Shown: positions 27,602 to 38,759 of the stretch, in pieces
Layout: each line of letters opens with the position of its first letter
Numbering within the stretch: the stretch's first letter is position 1
Source: Xylocopa sonorina
Lineage: Eukaryota; Arthropoda; Insecta; Hymenoptera; Apidae
Length of the DNA stretch: 64,000 bases
Direction of reading: 5' to 3'
NCBI RefSeq assembly: GCF_050948175.1
Contig: NW_027490517.1
Coordinates: 98,390 to 162,389, forward strand
The notes under the pieces: generated by a model
What the model saw: the letters and a program-made list of their open reading frames with translations, nothing else
Told to the model about the DNA's origin: nothing
Database searches by the model: none
Program-made: the position numbers and the translations under genes

Positions 27602-28162
27602 TCTACACTTCAAATGAATGTAAGTGCGACACTTCCCTGCAAGGAAATAGCGTTTGCTGATGTCTACGTATCGAAGAAATAGAGTTCAAATGCTTCTTAA
27701 AACGAGATATTGCATCTCATATCTATGTTTCATGATAAGATATAATATTCATTGCGAAGTGTTATGCATTCCTCGTCTACGATTCAAATGAAAGTAAATG
27801 CGACACTTCCTTGTTAGGAAATAGCGTCTGCAGATGTCCAGGTATCGTAGCAATCGAGTTCTAATGCTTCCTAAAACGCGATATCGCATCTCATTTCTAC
27901 GTTTCATGGTAAGATGTAATATGATTTGCGAAGTGTTATGTATTCGTCGTCTACACTTCAAATGAATGTGAATGCGATACTTCCTCGCTAGGAAATAGCG
28001 TTTGCAGATGTCTACGTATCGTAGCAATAGCTTTCTAATGCTTCTTAAAACGCGATATCGCATCTCAATTCTATGTTTCATGGTAAGATGTAATATGATT
28101 TGCGAAGTGTTATGCATTCCTCCTCTACACTTCAAATGAATGTAAGTGTGACACTTCCTTGC
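27520..28162 (+). repeat. Recurrent module with GCTGATG, copy 3
   Basis: This copy lies about 7,136 bp (41 monomers plus 2 bp) right of copy 2, with the same GCTGATG, CGAAGAA and GTCCAGG markers. It abuts the right end of the second 1,915-bp unit. Confidence 0.8.
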
Positions 28163-28195
28163 AAGGAAATAGCGATTGCTGATGTCTACGTATCG

Positions 28196-29520
28196 AAGCA
28201 ATAGAGTTCAAATGCTTCTTAAAACGAGATATTGCATCACATATCTATGTTTCATGATAAGATATATTATTCATTGCGAAGTGTTATGCATTCTACGTCT
28301 ACGATTCAAATGAACGTAAATGAGACACTTCCTTGCTAGGAAATAGCGCCTGCTGATGTCTAGGTATCGTTGCAATAGAGTTCTAATGCTTCTTAAAACG
28401 CGATATCGCATCTCATTTCTATGTTTCATCGTAAGATATTATATGATTTGCGAAGTGTCATGTATTCCTCGTCTACACTTCAGATGAATGTAAATGCCAC
28501 ACTTCCTTGCAAGGAAATGGCGTCTGCAGATGTCTACGTATCGTAGCAATAGGGTTCTTATGATACTTAAAACGCGATATCGCATCTCATTTCTATGTTT
28601 CATGGTCAGATATAATATGATTTGCGAAGTGTTATGTATTCCTCGTCTACACTTCATACGAATGTTAATGCGACACTTCCTTGCAAGGAAATTGCGTTTG
28701 CAGATGTCTACGTATCGTAGCAATAGAGTTCTTATGATTCTTAAAACGCGATATCGCATCTCATTTCTATGTTTCATGGTAAGATATAATATGATTTGCG
28801 TAGTGTTATGTGCTCCTCGTCTACACTTCAAATGATTGTAAATACGACACTTCCTTGCAAGGAGATAGCGTCTGCAGATGTCTGCGAAATCGTAGCAATA
28901 GAGTTCTAATGCTTCTTAAAACGCGATATCGCATCGCATTTCTATGTTTCATGGTAAGATATAATATGATTTGCGAAGTGTTATGTATTCCTCGTCTACA
29001 CTTCAAATGAACGTAAATGCGACACTTCCTTGCAAGGAAATAGCGTTTGCAGGTGTCTACCTATCGTAGGAATAGAATTCTAATGCATCTTAAAACGCGA
29101 TATCGCATTTCATTTCTATGTTTTATGGTAAGATATAATATGATTTGCGAAGTGTCATGTATTCCTCGTCTACACTTCAAATGAATGTAAATGCGACACT
29201 TCCTTGCTAGGAAATAGCGTCTGCAGATGTCTAGGTATCGTAGCGATAGAGTTCTAATGCTCCTCAAAACGCAATATCGCATCTCATTTCTATGTTTCAT
29301 GGTAAGATATAACATGATTTGCGAAGTGTTGTGTATTCCTCGTCTACACTTCAAATGAATGTGAATGCGATACTTCCTCGCTAGGAAATAGCGTTTGCAG
29401 ATGTCTACGTATCTTTGCAATAGCTTACTGATGCTTCTTAAAGCGCGATATCGCATCTCATTTCTATGTTTCATGGTACGATATAATATGATTTGCGAAG
29501 TGTCATGTATTCCTCGTCTA
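28196..29520 (+). repeat. Partial third copy of the 1,915-bp unit, one extra monomer
   Basis: The match to copy 2 runs at an offset of 1,915 bp from about 28,196, then shifts to 2,089 bp by 28,810, so one monomer has been gained. The local pair CGTCTGCAGATG and GTTCTTATGATACTT occurs around 28,520-28,570. Drift is visible, for example ATCTTTGCAATAGC where the others have ATCGTTGCAATAGC. Confidence 0.8.
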
Positions 29521-30622
29521 CACTTCAAATGAATGTAAATGCGACACTTCCTTGCTAGGAAATTGCGTCTGCAGATGTCTAGGTAACGTAGCAATAGAGT
29601 TCAAATGCTTCTTAAAACGAGATATTGCATCTCATATCTATGTTTCATGATAAGATATAATATTCATTGCGAAGTGTTATGCATTCCTCGTCTATGATTC
29701 AAATGAATGTAAATGCGACACTTCCTTGCAAGGAAATAGCGTTTGCAGATGTCTAGGTATCGTAGCAATAGAGTTCTAATGCTTCTTAAATCGCGATATC
29801 GCATCTCATTTCTATGTTTCCTGGTAAGATATAATATGATTTGCGAAGTGTTATGTATTAATCGTCTACACTTTAAACGAATGTAAATGCGACACCTCCT
29901 TGGAAAGAAATAGCGTTTGCAGATGTCTACGTATCGTAGCAATAGATTTCTAATGCTTCTTAAAACGCGATATCGCATCTCATTTCTATGTTTCATGGTA
30001 AGATATAATATGATTTGCGAAGTGTCATGTATTCCTCGTCTACACTTCAAATGAATGTAAATGCGACACTTCCTTGCTAGGAAATAGCGTCTGCAGATGT
30101 CTGGGTATCGTAGCAATAGAGTTCAAATGCTTCTTAAAACGAGATATAGCATCTCATATCTACGTTTCACGATAAGATATAATATTCATTGCGAAGTGTT
30201 TTGCATTCCTCGTATACGATTCAAATGAATGTAATTGCGACACTTTCTTGTAAGGAAATAGCGCTTGCAGATGTCTACGTATCGTAGCAATAGAGTTCTT
30301 GTGATTCTTAAAACGCGATATCGCAACTCATTTCTATGTTTCATGGTAAGATATTATATGATTTGCGAAGTGTTATGTATTCCTCGTCTACACTTCAAAT
30401 GAATGTAAATGCGACACTTCCTTGCAAGGAAATGGCGTCTGCAGATGTCTACGTATCGTAGCAATAGGGTTCTTATGATTCTTAAAACGCGATATCGCAT
30501 CTCATTTCTATGTTTCATGCTAAGATATAATATGATTTGCGAAGTGTTATGTATTCCTCGTCTACACTTCATATGAATGTTAATGCGACACTTCCTTGCA
30601 AGGAAAGTGCGTTTGCAGATGT

Positions 30623-30635
30623 CTACGTATCGTAG
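30623..30635. repeat. Short hairpin dyad CTACG-TAT-CGTAG
   Basis: The arms CTACG and CGTAG flank a 3-bp centre TAT. The inner TACGTA is a 6-bp palindrome (SnaBI site). This is the main form at this position. Variants are CTACGTATCGAAG, common in the left block and type B monomers, and CTAGGTATCGTAG or CTACCTATCGTAG in other subfamilies. Function is unknown. Confidence 0.75.
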
Positions 30636-30836
30636 CAATTGAGTTCTAATGCTTCCTAAAACGCGATATCGCATCTCATTTCTATGTTTCATGGTAAGAT
30701 ATAATATGATTTGCGTAGTGTTATGTGCTCCTCGTCTACACTTCAAATGATTGTAAATGCGACACTTCCTTGCAAGGAAATAGCGTTTGCAGATGTCTAG
30801 GTATCGTAGCAATAGAGTTCTAATGCTTCTTAAAAC

Positions 30837-30846
30837 GCGATATCGC
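30837..30846. repeat. Perfect 10-bp palindrome GCGATATCGC in monomer
   Basis: GCGATATCGC equals its own reverse complement and contains the EcoRV hexamer. It is present in most type A monomers. Type B monomers have GAGATATTGC or GAGATATCGC instead, which breaks this palindrome. In GAGATATCGCATCTC forms an alternative stem of GAGAT with ATCTC becomes possible. Function is unknown; a protein-binding site or a hairpin are both only possibilities. Confidence 0.85.
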
Positions 30847-30888
30847 ATCTCATTTCTATGTTTCATGGTAAGATATAATATGATTTGC

Positions 30889-30918
30889 GAAGTGTTATGT
30901 ATTCCTCGTCTACACTTC
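30889..30918. repeat. 7-bp inverted repeat GAAGTGT / ACACTTC, 16-bp spacer
   Basis: The arms GAAGTGT (30,889-30,895) and ACACTTC (30,912-30,918) are reverse complements separated by 16 bp. The arm motif ACACTTC recurs about 24 bp further on as GCGACACTTCC, so each monomer offers one inverted and one direct copy. Many copies carry GAAGTGTCATG in place of GAAGTGTTATG, which leaves the arms intact. A dyad binding site or cruciform is possible but unsupported beyond the sequence. Confidence 0.75.
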
Positions 30919-30939
30919 AAATGAAAGTAAATGCGACAC

Positions 30940-30953
30940 TTCCTTGCAAGGAA
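30940..30953. repeat. Perfect 14-bp palindrome TTCCTTGCAAGGAA in monomer
   Basis: TTCCTTGCAAGGAA is its own reverse complement and is one of the commonest forms at this monomer position. Frequent variants are TTCCTTGCTAGGAA, TTCCTCGCTAGGAA, TTCCTAGCAAGGAA and TTCCTTGCAAAGAA. It is the longest perfect dyad I found in the monomer, and the natural candidate for a satellite-binding protein or a hairpin. No known box is recognised. Confidence 0.85.
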
Positions 30954-32189
30954 ATAGCGTTTGCAGGTGTCTACCTATCGTAGCAATAGAATTCCAATGC
31001 ATCTTAAAACGCGATATCGCATCTCATTTCTATGTTTCATGGTAAGATATAATATGATTTGCGAAGTGTCACGTATTCCTCGTCTACACTTCAAATGAAT
31101 GTAAATGCGAGACTTACTTGCTAGGAAATAGCGTCTGCAGATGTCTAGGTATAGTAGCAATAGTGATCTAATGTTTCTTAAGACGCGATGTCGCATCTCA
31201 TTTCTATGTTTCATGGTAAGATATAATATGATTTGCGAAGTGTTATGTATTCCTCGTCTACACTTCAAATGAACGTAAATGCGACACTTCCTTGCAAGGA
31301 AATAGCGTTTGCAGGTGTCTACCTATCGTAGCAATAGAATTCCAATGCATCTTAAAACGCGATATCGCATCTCATTTCTATGTTTCATGGTAAGATATAA
31401 TATGATTTGCGAATGGTCATGTATTCCTCGTCTACACTTCAAATGAATGTAAATGCAACACTTCCTTGCTAGGAAATAGCGTCTGCAGATGTCTACGTAT
31501 CGAAGCAATAGAGTTCTAATACTTCTTAAAACGCGATATCGCATCTCAATTCTATGTTTCATGGTAAGATATAATATGATTTGCGAAGTGTCATGTATTC
31601 CTCGTCTACACTTCCAATGAATGTAAATGCGAGACTTACTTGCTAGGAAATAGCGTCTGCAGATGTCTAGGTATCGTAGCAATAGTGATCTAATGTTTCT
31701 TAAGACGCGATGTCGCATCTCATTTCTATGTTTCATGGTAAGATATAATATGATTTGCGAAGTGTCATGCATTCCTCGTCTACACTTCAAATGAATGTAA
31801 ATGCGACACTTCCTCGCTAGGAAATAGCGTCTGCAGATGTCTAGGTATCGTAGCAATAGAGTTCTAATGCTTCTTAAAACGCGATATCGCATCTCATTTC
31901 TGTGTTTCATAGTAAGATATAATATGATTTGCGAAGTGTCATGTATTCCTCGTCTACACTTCAAATGAATGTGAATGCGATACTTCCTCGCTAGGAAATA
32001 GCGTTTGCAGATGTCTACGTATCGCTGCAATAGCTTTCTAATGCTTCTTAAAAGGCGATATCGCATCTCATTTCTATGTTTCATGGTAAGATATAATATG
32101 ATTTGCGAAGTGTTAAGTATTCCTCGTCTACACTTCAAATGAATCCAAATGCGATACTTCCTTGCAAGGAAATAGCGTTTGCAGATGTC

Positions 32190-33380
32190 TACGTATTGAA
32201 GCAATAGAGTTCAAATGCTTCTTAAAACGAGATATTGCATCACATATCTATGTTTCATGATAAGATATATTATTCATTGCGAAGTGTTATGCCTTCCACG
32301 TCTACGATTCAAATGAGCGTAAATGCGACACTTCCTTCCTAGAAAATAGCGTCTGCTAATGTCTAGGTATCGTTGCAATAGAGTTCTAATGCTTCTTAAA
32401 ACGCGATATCGCATCTCATTTCTATGTTTCATGGTAAGATATTATATGATTTGCGAAGTGTTATGCATTCCTCGTCTACACTTCAAATGAACGTAAATGC
32501 GACACTTCCTTGCAAGGAAATAGCGTTTGCAGGTGTCTACCTATCGTAGCTATAGAATTCTAATGCATCTTAAAACGCGATATCGCATCTCATTTCTATG
32601 TTTCATGGTAAGATATAATATGATTTGCGAAGTGTTATGTATTCTTCGTCTACACTTCAAATGAACGTAAATGCGACACTTCCTTGCAAGGAAATAGCGT
32701 TTGCAGGTGTCTACCTATCGTAGCAATAGAATTCTAATGCATCTTAAAACGCGATAACGCATCTCATTTCTATGTTTCGTGGTAAGATATAATATGATTT
32801 GCGAAGTGTCATGTATTCCTCGTCTACACTTCAAATGAATGTAAATGCGACACTACCTTGCAAGGAAATAGCGTTTGCAGATGTCTACGTATCGAAGCAA
32901 TAGAGTTCAAATGGTTCTTAAAACGAGATATTGCATCACATATCTATGTTTCATGATAAGATATATTATTCATTGCGAAGTGTTATGCATTCTACGTCTA
33001 CGATTCAAATGAACGTAAATGAGACACTTCCTTGCTAGGAAATAGCGCCTGCAGATGTCTAGGTATCGATGCAATAGAGTTCTAATGCTTCTTAAAACGC
33101 GATATCGCATCTCATTTCTATGTTTCATCGTAAGATATTATATGATTTGCGAAGTGTCATGTATTCCTCGTCTACACTTCAGATGAATGTAAATGCCACA
33201 CTTCCTTGCAAGGAAATGGCGTCTGCAGATGTCTACGTATCGTAGCAATAGGGTTCTTATGATACTTAAAACGCGATATCGCATCTCATTTCTATGTTTC
33301 ATGGTCAGATATAATATGATTTGCGATGTGTTATGTATTCCTCGTCTACACTTCATATGAATGTTAATGCGACACTTCCT
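32190..33380 (+). repeat. Dispersed relative of the 1,915-bp unit
   Basis: The series CATCACATATCTATG, GTGTTATGCCTTC, TTCCTAGAAAATAGCG, GCGATAACGC, AATGAGACACTTCC and GTTCTTATGATACTT recurs in the same order as in 23,840-24,700, with some monomers inserted. It shows the unit also spread beyond the local tandem pair. Confidence 0.75.
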
Positions 33381-33689
33381 TGCTAGGAAATAGCGTCTGC
33401 AGATGTCTAGGTATCGTAGCAATAGTGTTCTAATGCTTCTTAAAACGCGATATCGCATCTCATTTCTATGTTTCATGGTAAGATATAATATGATTTGCGA
33501 AGTGTCATGTATTCCTCGTCTACACTTCAAATGAATGTGTCTGCGATATTTCCTCGCTAGGAATTAGCGTTTGCAGATGTCTACGTATCGTAGCAATGGA
33601 GTTCTTATGATTCTTAAAACGCGATATCGCATCCCATTTCTATGTTTCATGGTAAGATATAATATGATTTGCGAAGTGTCATGTATTCC

Positions 33690-35950
33690 CCGTCTACACT
33701 TCAAATGAATGTAAATGCGACACTTCCTTGCAAAGAAATAGCGTTTGCAGATGTCTACGTATCGTAGCAATAGATATCTAATGCTTCTTAAAACGCGATA
33801 TCGCATCTCATTTCTATGTTTCATGGTAAGATATAATATGATTTGCGAAGTGTCATGTATTCCTCGTCTACACTTCAAATGAATGTAAATGCGACACTTC
33901 CTAGCTGGGAAATAGCGTTTGCAGATGTCTAGGTATCGTAGCAATAGAGTTAAAATGCTTCTTAAAACGAGATATTGCATCTCATATCTATGTTTCATGA
34001 TAAGATATAATATTCATTGCGAAGTGTTATGCATTCCTCGTATACGATTCAAATGATTGTAAATGCGACACTTCCTTGCAAGGAAATAGCGTTTGCAGTT
34101 GTCTACGTATCGTAGCAATAGAATTCCTATGATTCTTAAAACGCGATATCGCATCTGATTTCTATGTTTCATGGTAAGATATAATATGATTTGCGAAGTG
34201 TTATGTATTCCTCGTCTACACTTCAAATGAATGTGAATGCGACACTTCCTCGCTAGGAAATAGCGTTTGCAGATGTCTACGAATCGTAGCAATAGTGTTC
34301 TTATGATTCTTAAAACGCGATATCCTATCTCATTTCTATGTTTCATGGTAAGATATAATATGATTTGCGAAGTGTTATGTATTCCTCGTCTACAATTCAA
34401 ATGAATGTAAATGCGACACTTCCTTGCTAGGAAATAGCGTCTGCAGATGTGTAGGTATCGTAGCGATAGAGTTCTAATGCTTCTTAAAACGCGATATCGC
34501 ATCTCATTTCTATGTTTCATGGTAAGATATAATATGATTTGCGAAGTGTTATGTATTCCTCGTCTACACTTCAAATGAATGTTAATGCGACACTTCCTTG
34601 CAAGGAAAGAGCGTTTGCAGATGTCTACGTATCGTAGCAATAGAGTTCTTATGATTCTTAAAACCGCGATATCGCACCTCATTTCTATGTTTCATGGTAA
34701 GATATAAAATGATTTGCGAAGTGTTATGTACTCCTCGTCTACACTTCAAATGAATGTAAATGCGACACTTCCTTGAAAGGAAATAGCGTCTGCAGATGTC
34801 CAGGTATCGTAGCGATAGTGTTCTAATGCTTCTTAAAACGCGATATCGCATCTCATTTCTATGTTTCATGGTAAGATATAATATGATTTGCGAAGTGTTA
34901 TGTATTCCTCGTCTACACTTCATATGAATGTAAAAGCGACACTTCCTTGCAAGGAAATAGCGTTTGCAAATGTCTACCTATCGTAGCAATAGAGTTCTTA
35001 TGAATCTTAAAACGCGATATCGCAACTCATTTCTATGTTTCATGGTACGATATAATATGATTTGCGAAGTGTTATGTATTCCTCGTCTACAATTCAAATG
35101 AATGTAAATGCGACACTTCCTTGCAAGGAAATAGCGTTTGCAAATGTCTACCTATCGTAGCAATAGAGTTCTTATGATTCTTAAAACGCGATATCGCATC
35201 TCATTTCCATGTTTCATGGTAAGATATAATATGATTTGCGGAGTGACATGTATTCCTCGTCTACACTTCAAATGAATGTAAATGCGACACTTCCTCGCTA
35301 GGAAATAGCGTTTGCAGGTGTCTAGGTATCGTAGTAATAGAGTTCTTATGATTCTTAAAACGCGATATCGCACCTCATTTCTATGGTTTATGGTAAGGTA
35401 TAATATGATTTGCGAAGTGTCATGCATTCCTCGTCTACACTTCAAATGAATGTAAATGCGACACTTCCGTGCAAGGAAATAGCGTCTGCAGATGTCTACG
35501 TATCGTAGCAATAGAGTTCTAATTCTTCTTAAAACGCGATATCGCATCTCATTTCTATGTTTCATGGTAAGATATAATATGATTTGCGAAGTGTTATGTG
35601 TTCCTCGTCTACACTTCATATGAGTGTAAAAGCGACACTTCCTTGCAAGGAAATAGCGTTTGCAAATGTCTACCTATCGTAGCAATAGTGTTCTTATGAT
35701 TCTTAAAACGCGATATCGCATCTCATTTCTATGTTTCATGGTAAGATATAATATGATTTGCGAAGTGTCATGTATTCCTCGTCTACACTTCAAATGAATG
35801 TAAATGCGACACTTCCTAGCAAGGAAATAGCGTTTGCAGATGTTTACGTATCGTAGCAATAGATTTCTAATGCTTCTTAAAACGCGATATCGCATCTCAT
35901 TTCTATGTTTCATGGTAAGATATAATATGATTTGCGAAGTGTCATGTATT
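33690..35950 (+). repeat. 2,263-bp (13-monomer) unit, copy 1
   Basis: The marker ATTCCCCGTCTACAC at 33,684 recurs at 35,947 and, with a 2-bp deletion in between, at 38,209. Other shared markers are CTAGCTGGGAAATAGCG, GTTAAAATGC, GTCTACGAATCG and CTTAAAACCGCG. Thirteen monomers are 2,262 bp, so each unit has gained one base, visible as the extra C in AAAACCGCGATATCG. Limits are approximate. Confidence 0.87.
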
Positions 35951-37730
35951 CCCCGTCTACACTTCAAATGAATGTAAATGCGACACTTCCTTGCAAAGAA
36001 ATAGCGTTTGCAGATGTCTACGTATCGTAGCAATAGATATCTAATGCTTCTTAAAACGCGATATCGCATCTCATCTCTATGTTTCATGGTAAGATATAAT
36101 ATGATTTGCGAAGTGTCATGTATTCCTCGTCTACACTTCAAATGAATGTAAATGCGACACTTCCTAGCTGGGAAATAGCGTTTGCAGATGTCTAGGTATC
36201 GTAGCAATAGAGTTAAAATGCTTCTTAAAACGAGATATTGCATCTCATATCTATGATTCATGATAAGATATAATATTCATTGCGAAGTGTTATGCATTCC
36301 TCGTATACGATTCAAATGATTGTAAATGCGACACTTCCTTGCAAGGAAATAGCGTTTGCAGTTGTCTACGTATCGTAGCAATAGAATTCCTATGATTCTT
36401 AAAACTCGATATCGCATCTGATTTCTATGTTTCATGGTAAGATATAATATGATTTGCGAAGTGTTATGTATTCCTCGTCTACACTTCAAATGAATGTGAA
36501 TGCGACACTTCCTCGCTAGGAAATAGCGTTTGCAGATGTCTACGAATCGTAGCAATAGTGTTCTTATGATTCTTAAAACGCGATATCCTATCTCATTTCT
36601 ATGTTTCATGGTAAGATATAATATGATTTGCGAAGTGTTATGTATTCCTCGTCTACAATTCAAATGAATGTAAATGCGACTCTTCCTTGCTAGGAAATAG
36701 CGTCTGCAGATGTGTAGGTATCGTAGCGATAGAGTTCTAATGCTTCTTAAAACGCGATATCGCATCTCATTTCTATGTTTCATGGTAAGATATAATATGA
36801 TTTGCGAAGTGTTATGTATTCCTCGTCTACACTTCAAATGAATGTTAATGCGACACTTCCTTGCAAGGAAAGAGCGTTTGCAGATGTCTACGTATCGTAG
36901 CAATAGAGTTCTTATGATTCTTAAAACCGCGATATCGCATCTCATTTCTATGTTTCATGGTAAGATATAAAATGATTTGCGAAGTGTTATGTACTCCTCG
37001 TCTACACTTCAAATGAATGTAAATGCGACACTTCCTTGAAAGGAAATAGCGTCTGCAGATGTCCAGGTATCGTAGCGATAGTGTTCTAATGCTTCTTAAA
37101 ACGCGATATCGCATCTCATTTCTATGTTTCATGGTAAGATATAATATGATTTGCGAAGTGTTATGTATTCCTCGTCTACACTTCATATGAATGTAAAAGC
37201 GACACTTCCTTGCAAGGAAATAGCGTTTGCAAATGTCTACCTATCGTAGCAATAGAGTTCTTATGAATCTTAAAACGCGATATCGCAACTCATTTCTATG
37301 TTTCATGGTACGATATAATATGATTTGCGAAGTGTTATGTATTCCTCGTCTACAATTCAAATGAATGTAAATGCGACACTTCCTTGCAAGGAAATAGCGT
37401 TTGCAAATGTCTACCTATCGTAGCAATAGAGTTCTTATGATTCTTAAAACGCGATATCGCATCTCATTTCCATGTTTCATGGTAAGATATAATATGATTT
37501 GCGGAGTGACATGTATTCCTCGTCTACACTTCAAATGAATGTAAATGCGACACTTCCTCGCTAGGAAATAGCGTTTGCATGTGTCTAGGTATCGTAGTAA
37601 TAGAGTTCTTATGATTCTTAAAACGCGATATCGCACCTCATTTCTATGGTTTATGGTAAGATATAATATGATTTGCGAAGTGTCATGTATTCCTCGTCTA
37701 CACTTCAAATGAATGTAAATGCGACACTTC
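33840..37730 (+). repeat. 11,480-bp-offset duplication, donor/partner segment 1
   Basis: Matching positions at an offset of 11,480 bp (66 monomers minus 4 bp) include CTAGCTGGG at 33,901 / 45,381 and the whole run of the two 13-monomer units. The match stops near 37,730, where this copy has CACTTCCGTGCAAGG and the partner has CACTTCCTCGCTAGG. Confidence 0.87.
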
Positions 37731-38210
37731 CGTGCAAGGAAATAGCGTCTGCAGATGTCTACGTATCGTAGCAATAGAGTTCTAATTCTTCTTAAAACGC
37801 GATATCGCATCTCATTTCTATGTTTCATGGTAAGATATAATATGATTTGCGAAGTGTTATGTGTTCCTCGTCTACACTTCATATGAATGTAAAAGCGACA
37901 CTTCCTTGCAAGAAATAGCGTTTGCAAATGTCTACCTATCGTAGCAATAGAGTTCTTATGATTCTTAAAACGCGATATCGCATATCATTTCTATGTTTCA
38001 TGGTAAGATATAATATGATTTGCGAAGTGCCATGTATTCCTCGTCTACACTTCAAATGAATGTAAATGCGACACTTCCTAGCAAGGAAATAGCGTTTGCA
38101 GATGTTTACGTATCGTAGCAATAGATTTCTAATGCTTCTTAAAACGCGATATCGCATCTCATTTCTATGTTTCATGGTAAGATATAATATGATTTGCGAA
38201 GTGTCATGTA
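35951..38210 (+). repeat. 2,263-bp (13-monomer) unit, copy 2
   Basis: This is the tandem partner of the previous unit. Rare differences seen include AAAACTCGATATCG near 36,405 and GCGACTCTTCC near 36,677. A third copy starts at about 38,210 but fades after some 160 bp. Confidence 0.87.
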
Positions 38211-38759
38211 TTCCCCGTCTACACTTCAAATGAATGTAAATGCGACACTTCCTTGCAAAGAAATAGCGTTTGCAGATGTCTACGTATCGTAGCAATAGAT
38301 ATCTAATGCTTCTTAAAACGCGATATCGCATCTCATTTCTATGTTTCATGGTAATATATAATATGATTTGCGAAGTGTGTGTATTCCACGTCTACACTTC
38401 AAATGAATGTAAATGCGACACTTCCTTGCAAAGAAATAGCGTTTGCAGATGTCTACGTATCGTAGCAATAGAGTTCTTATGATTCTTAAAACGCGATATA
38501 GCATCTCATTTCTATGTTTCATGGTAAGATATAATATGATTTGCGAAGTGTTATGTATTCCTCGTCTACACTTCAAATGAATGTGAATGCGACACTTCCT
38601 TGCTAGGAAATAGCGTTTGCAGATGTCTAGGTATCGTAGCGATAGAGTTCTATTGCTTCTTAAAACGCGATATCGCACCTCATTTCTATGTTTCTTGGTA
38701 AGATATAATATGATTTGCGAAGTGTGATGTATTCCTCGTCTACACTTCAAATGAATGTA

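Larger units (their letters stand above)
30815..30988 (+). repeat. Representative type A monomer (174 bp)
   Basis: This copy runs from GAGTTCTAATG to the base before the next GAATTCCAATG and is exactly 174 bp. I count 64 G+C, about 37%. In order it carries TTAAAACGCGATATCGC, CATGGTAAGATATAATATG, ATTTGCGAAGTGTTATG, CTCGTCTACACTTC, GCGACACTTCC, the palindrome TTCCTTGCAAGGAA, AATAGCGTTTGCAG and CTATCGTAG. The GATATC hexamer (EcoRV site) at 30,839-30,844 recurs in most type A monomers. The monomer length is close to a nucleosome repeat, as in many centromeric satellites. The phase chosen here is arbitrary. Confidence 0.95.
19605..33600 (+). repeat. Forward block with 11-monomer duplications
   Basis: This is type A satellite with interspersed type B monomers, for example starting near 20,547, 21,066, 22,982, 23,852, 24,375, 25,767, 26,289, 28,204, 29,600, 30,119, 32,206 and 32,902. 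A module containing the rare GCTTACTGATGC begins at 20,198, 21,764, 25,419, 27,334 and 29,423. Those spacings are 1,566, 3,655, 1,915 and 2,089 bp, all near multiples of 174. The block is heavily reshuffled by segmental duplication. Confidence 0.85.

Noticed and set aside
30871..30881. TATAAT-like promoter in AGATATAATATG
   Set aside because: It occurs in nearly every monomer as part of AT-rich sequence, with no gene downstream. It is not evidence of transcription.
30889..30918. CENP-B box or similar known centromere-protein site
   Set aside because: The minus strand has CTTCGCAAATCATATT, which shares TTCG, but the required downstream A and CGGG are absent.
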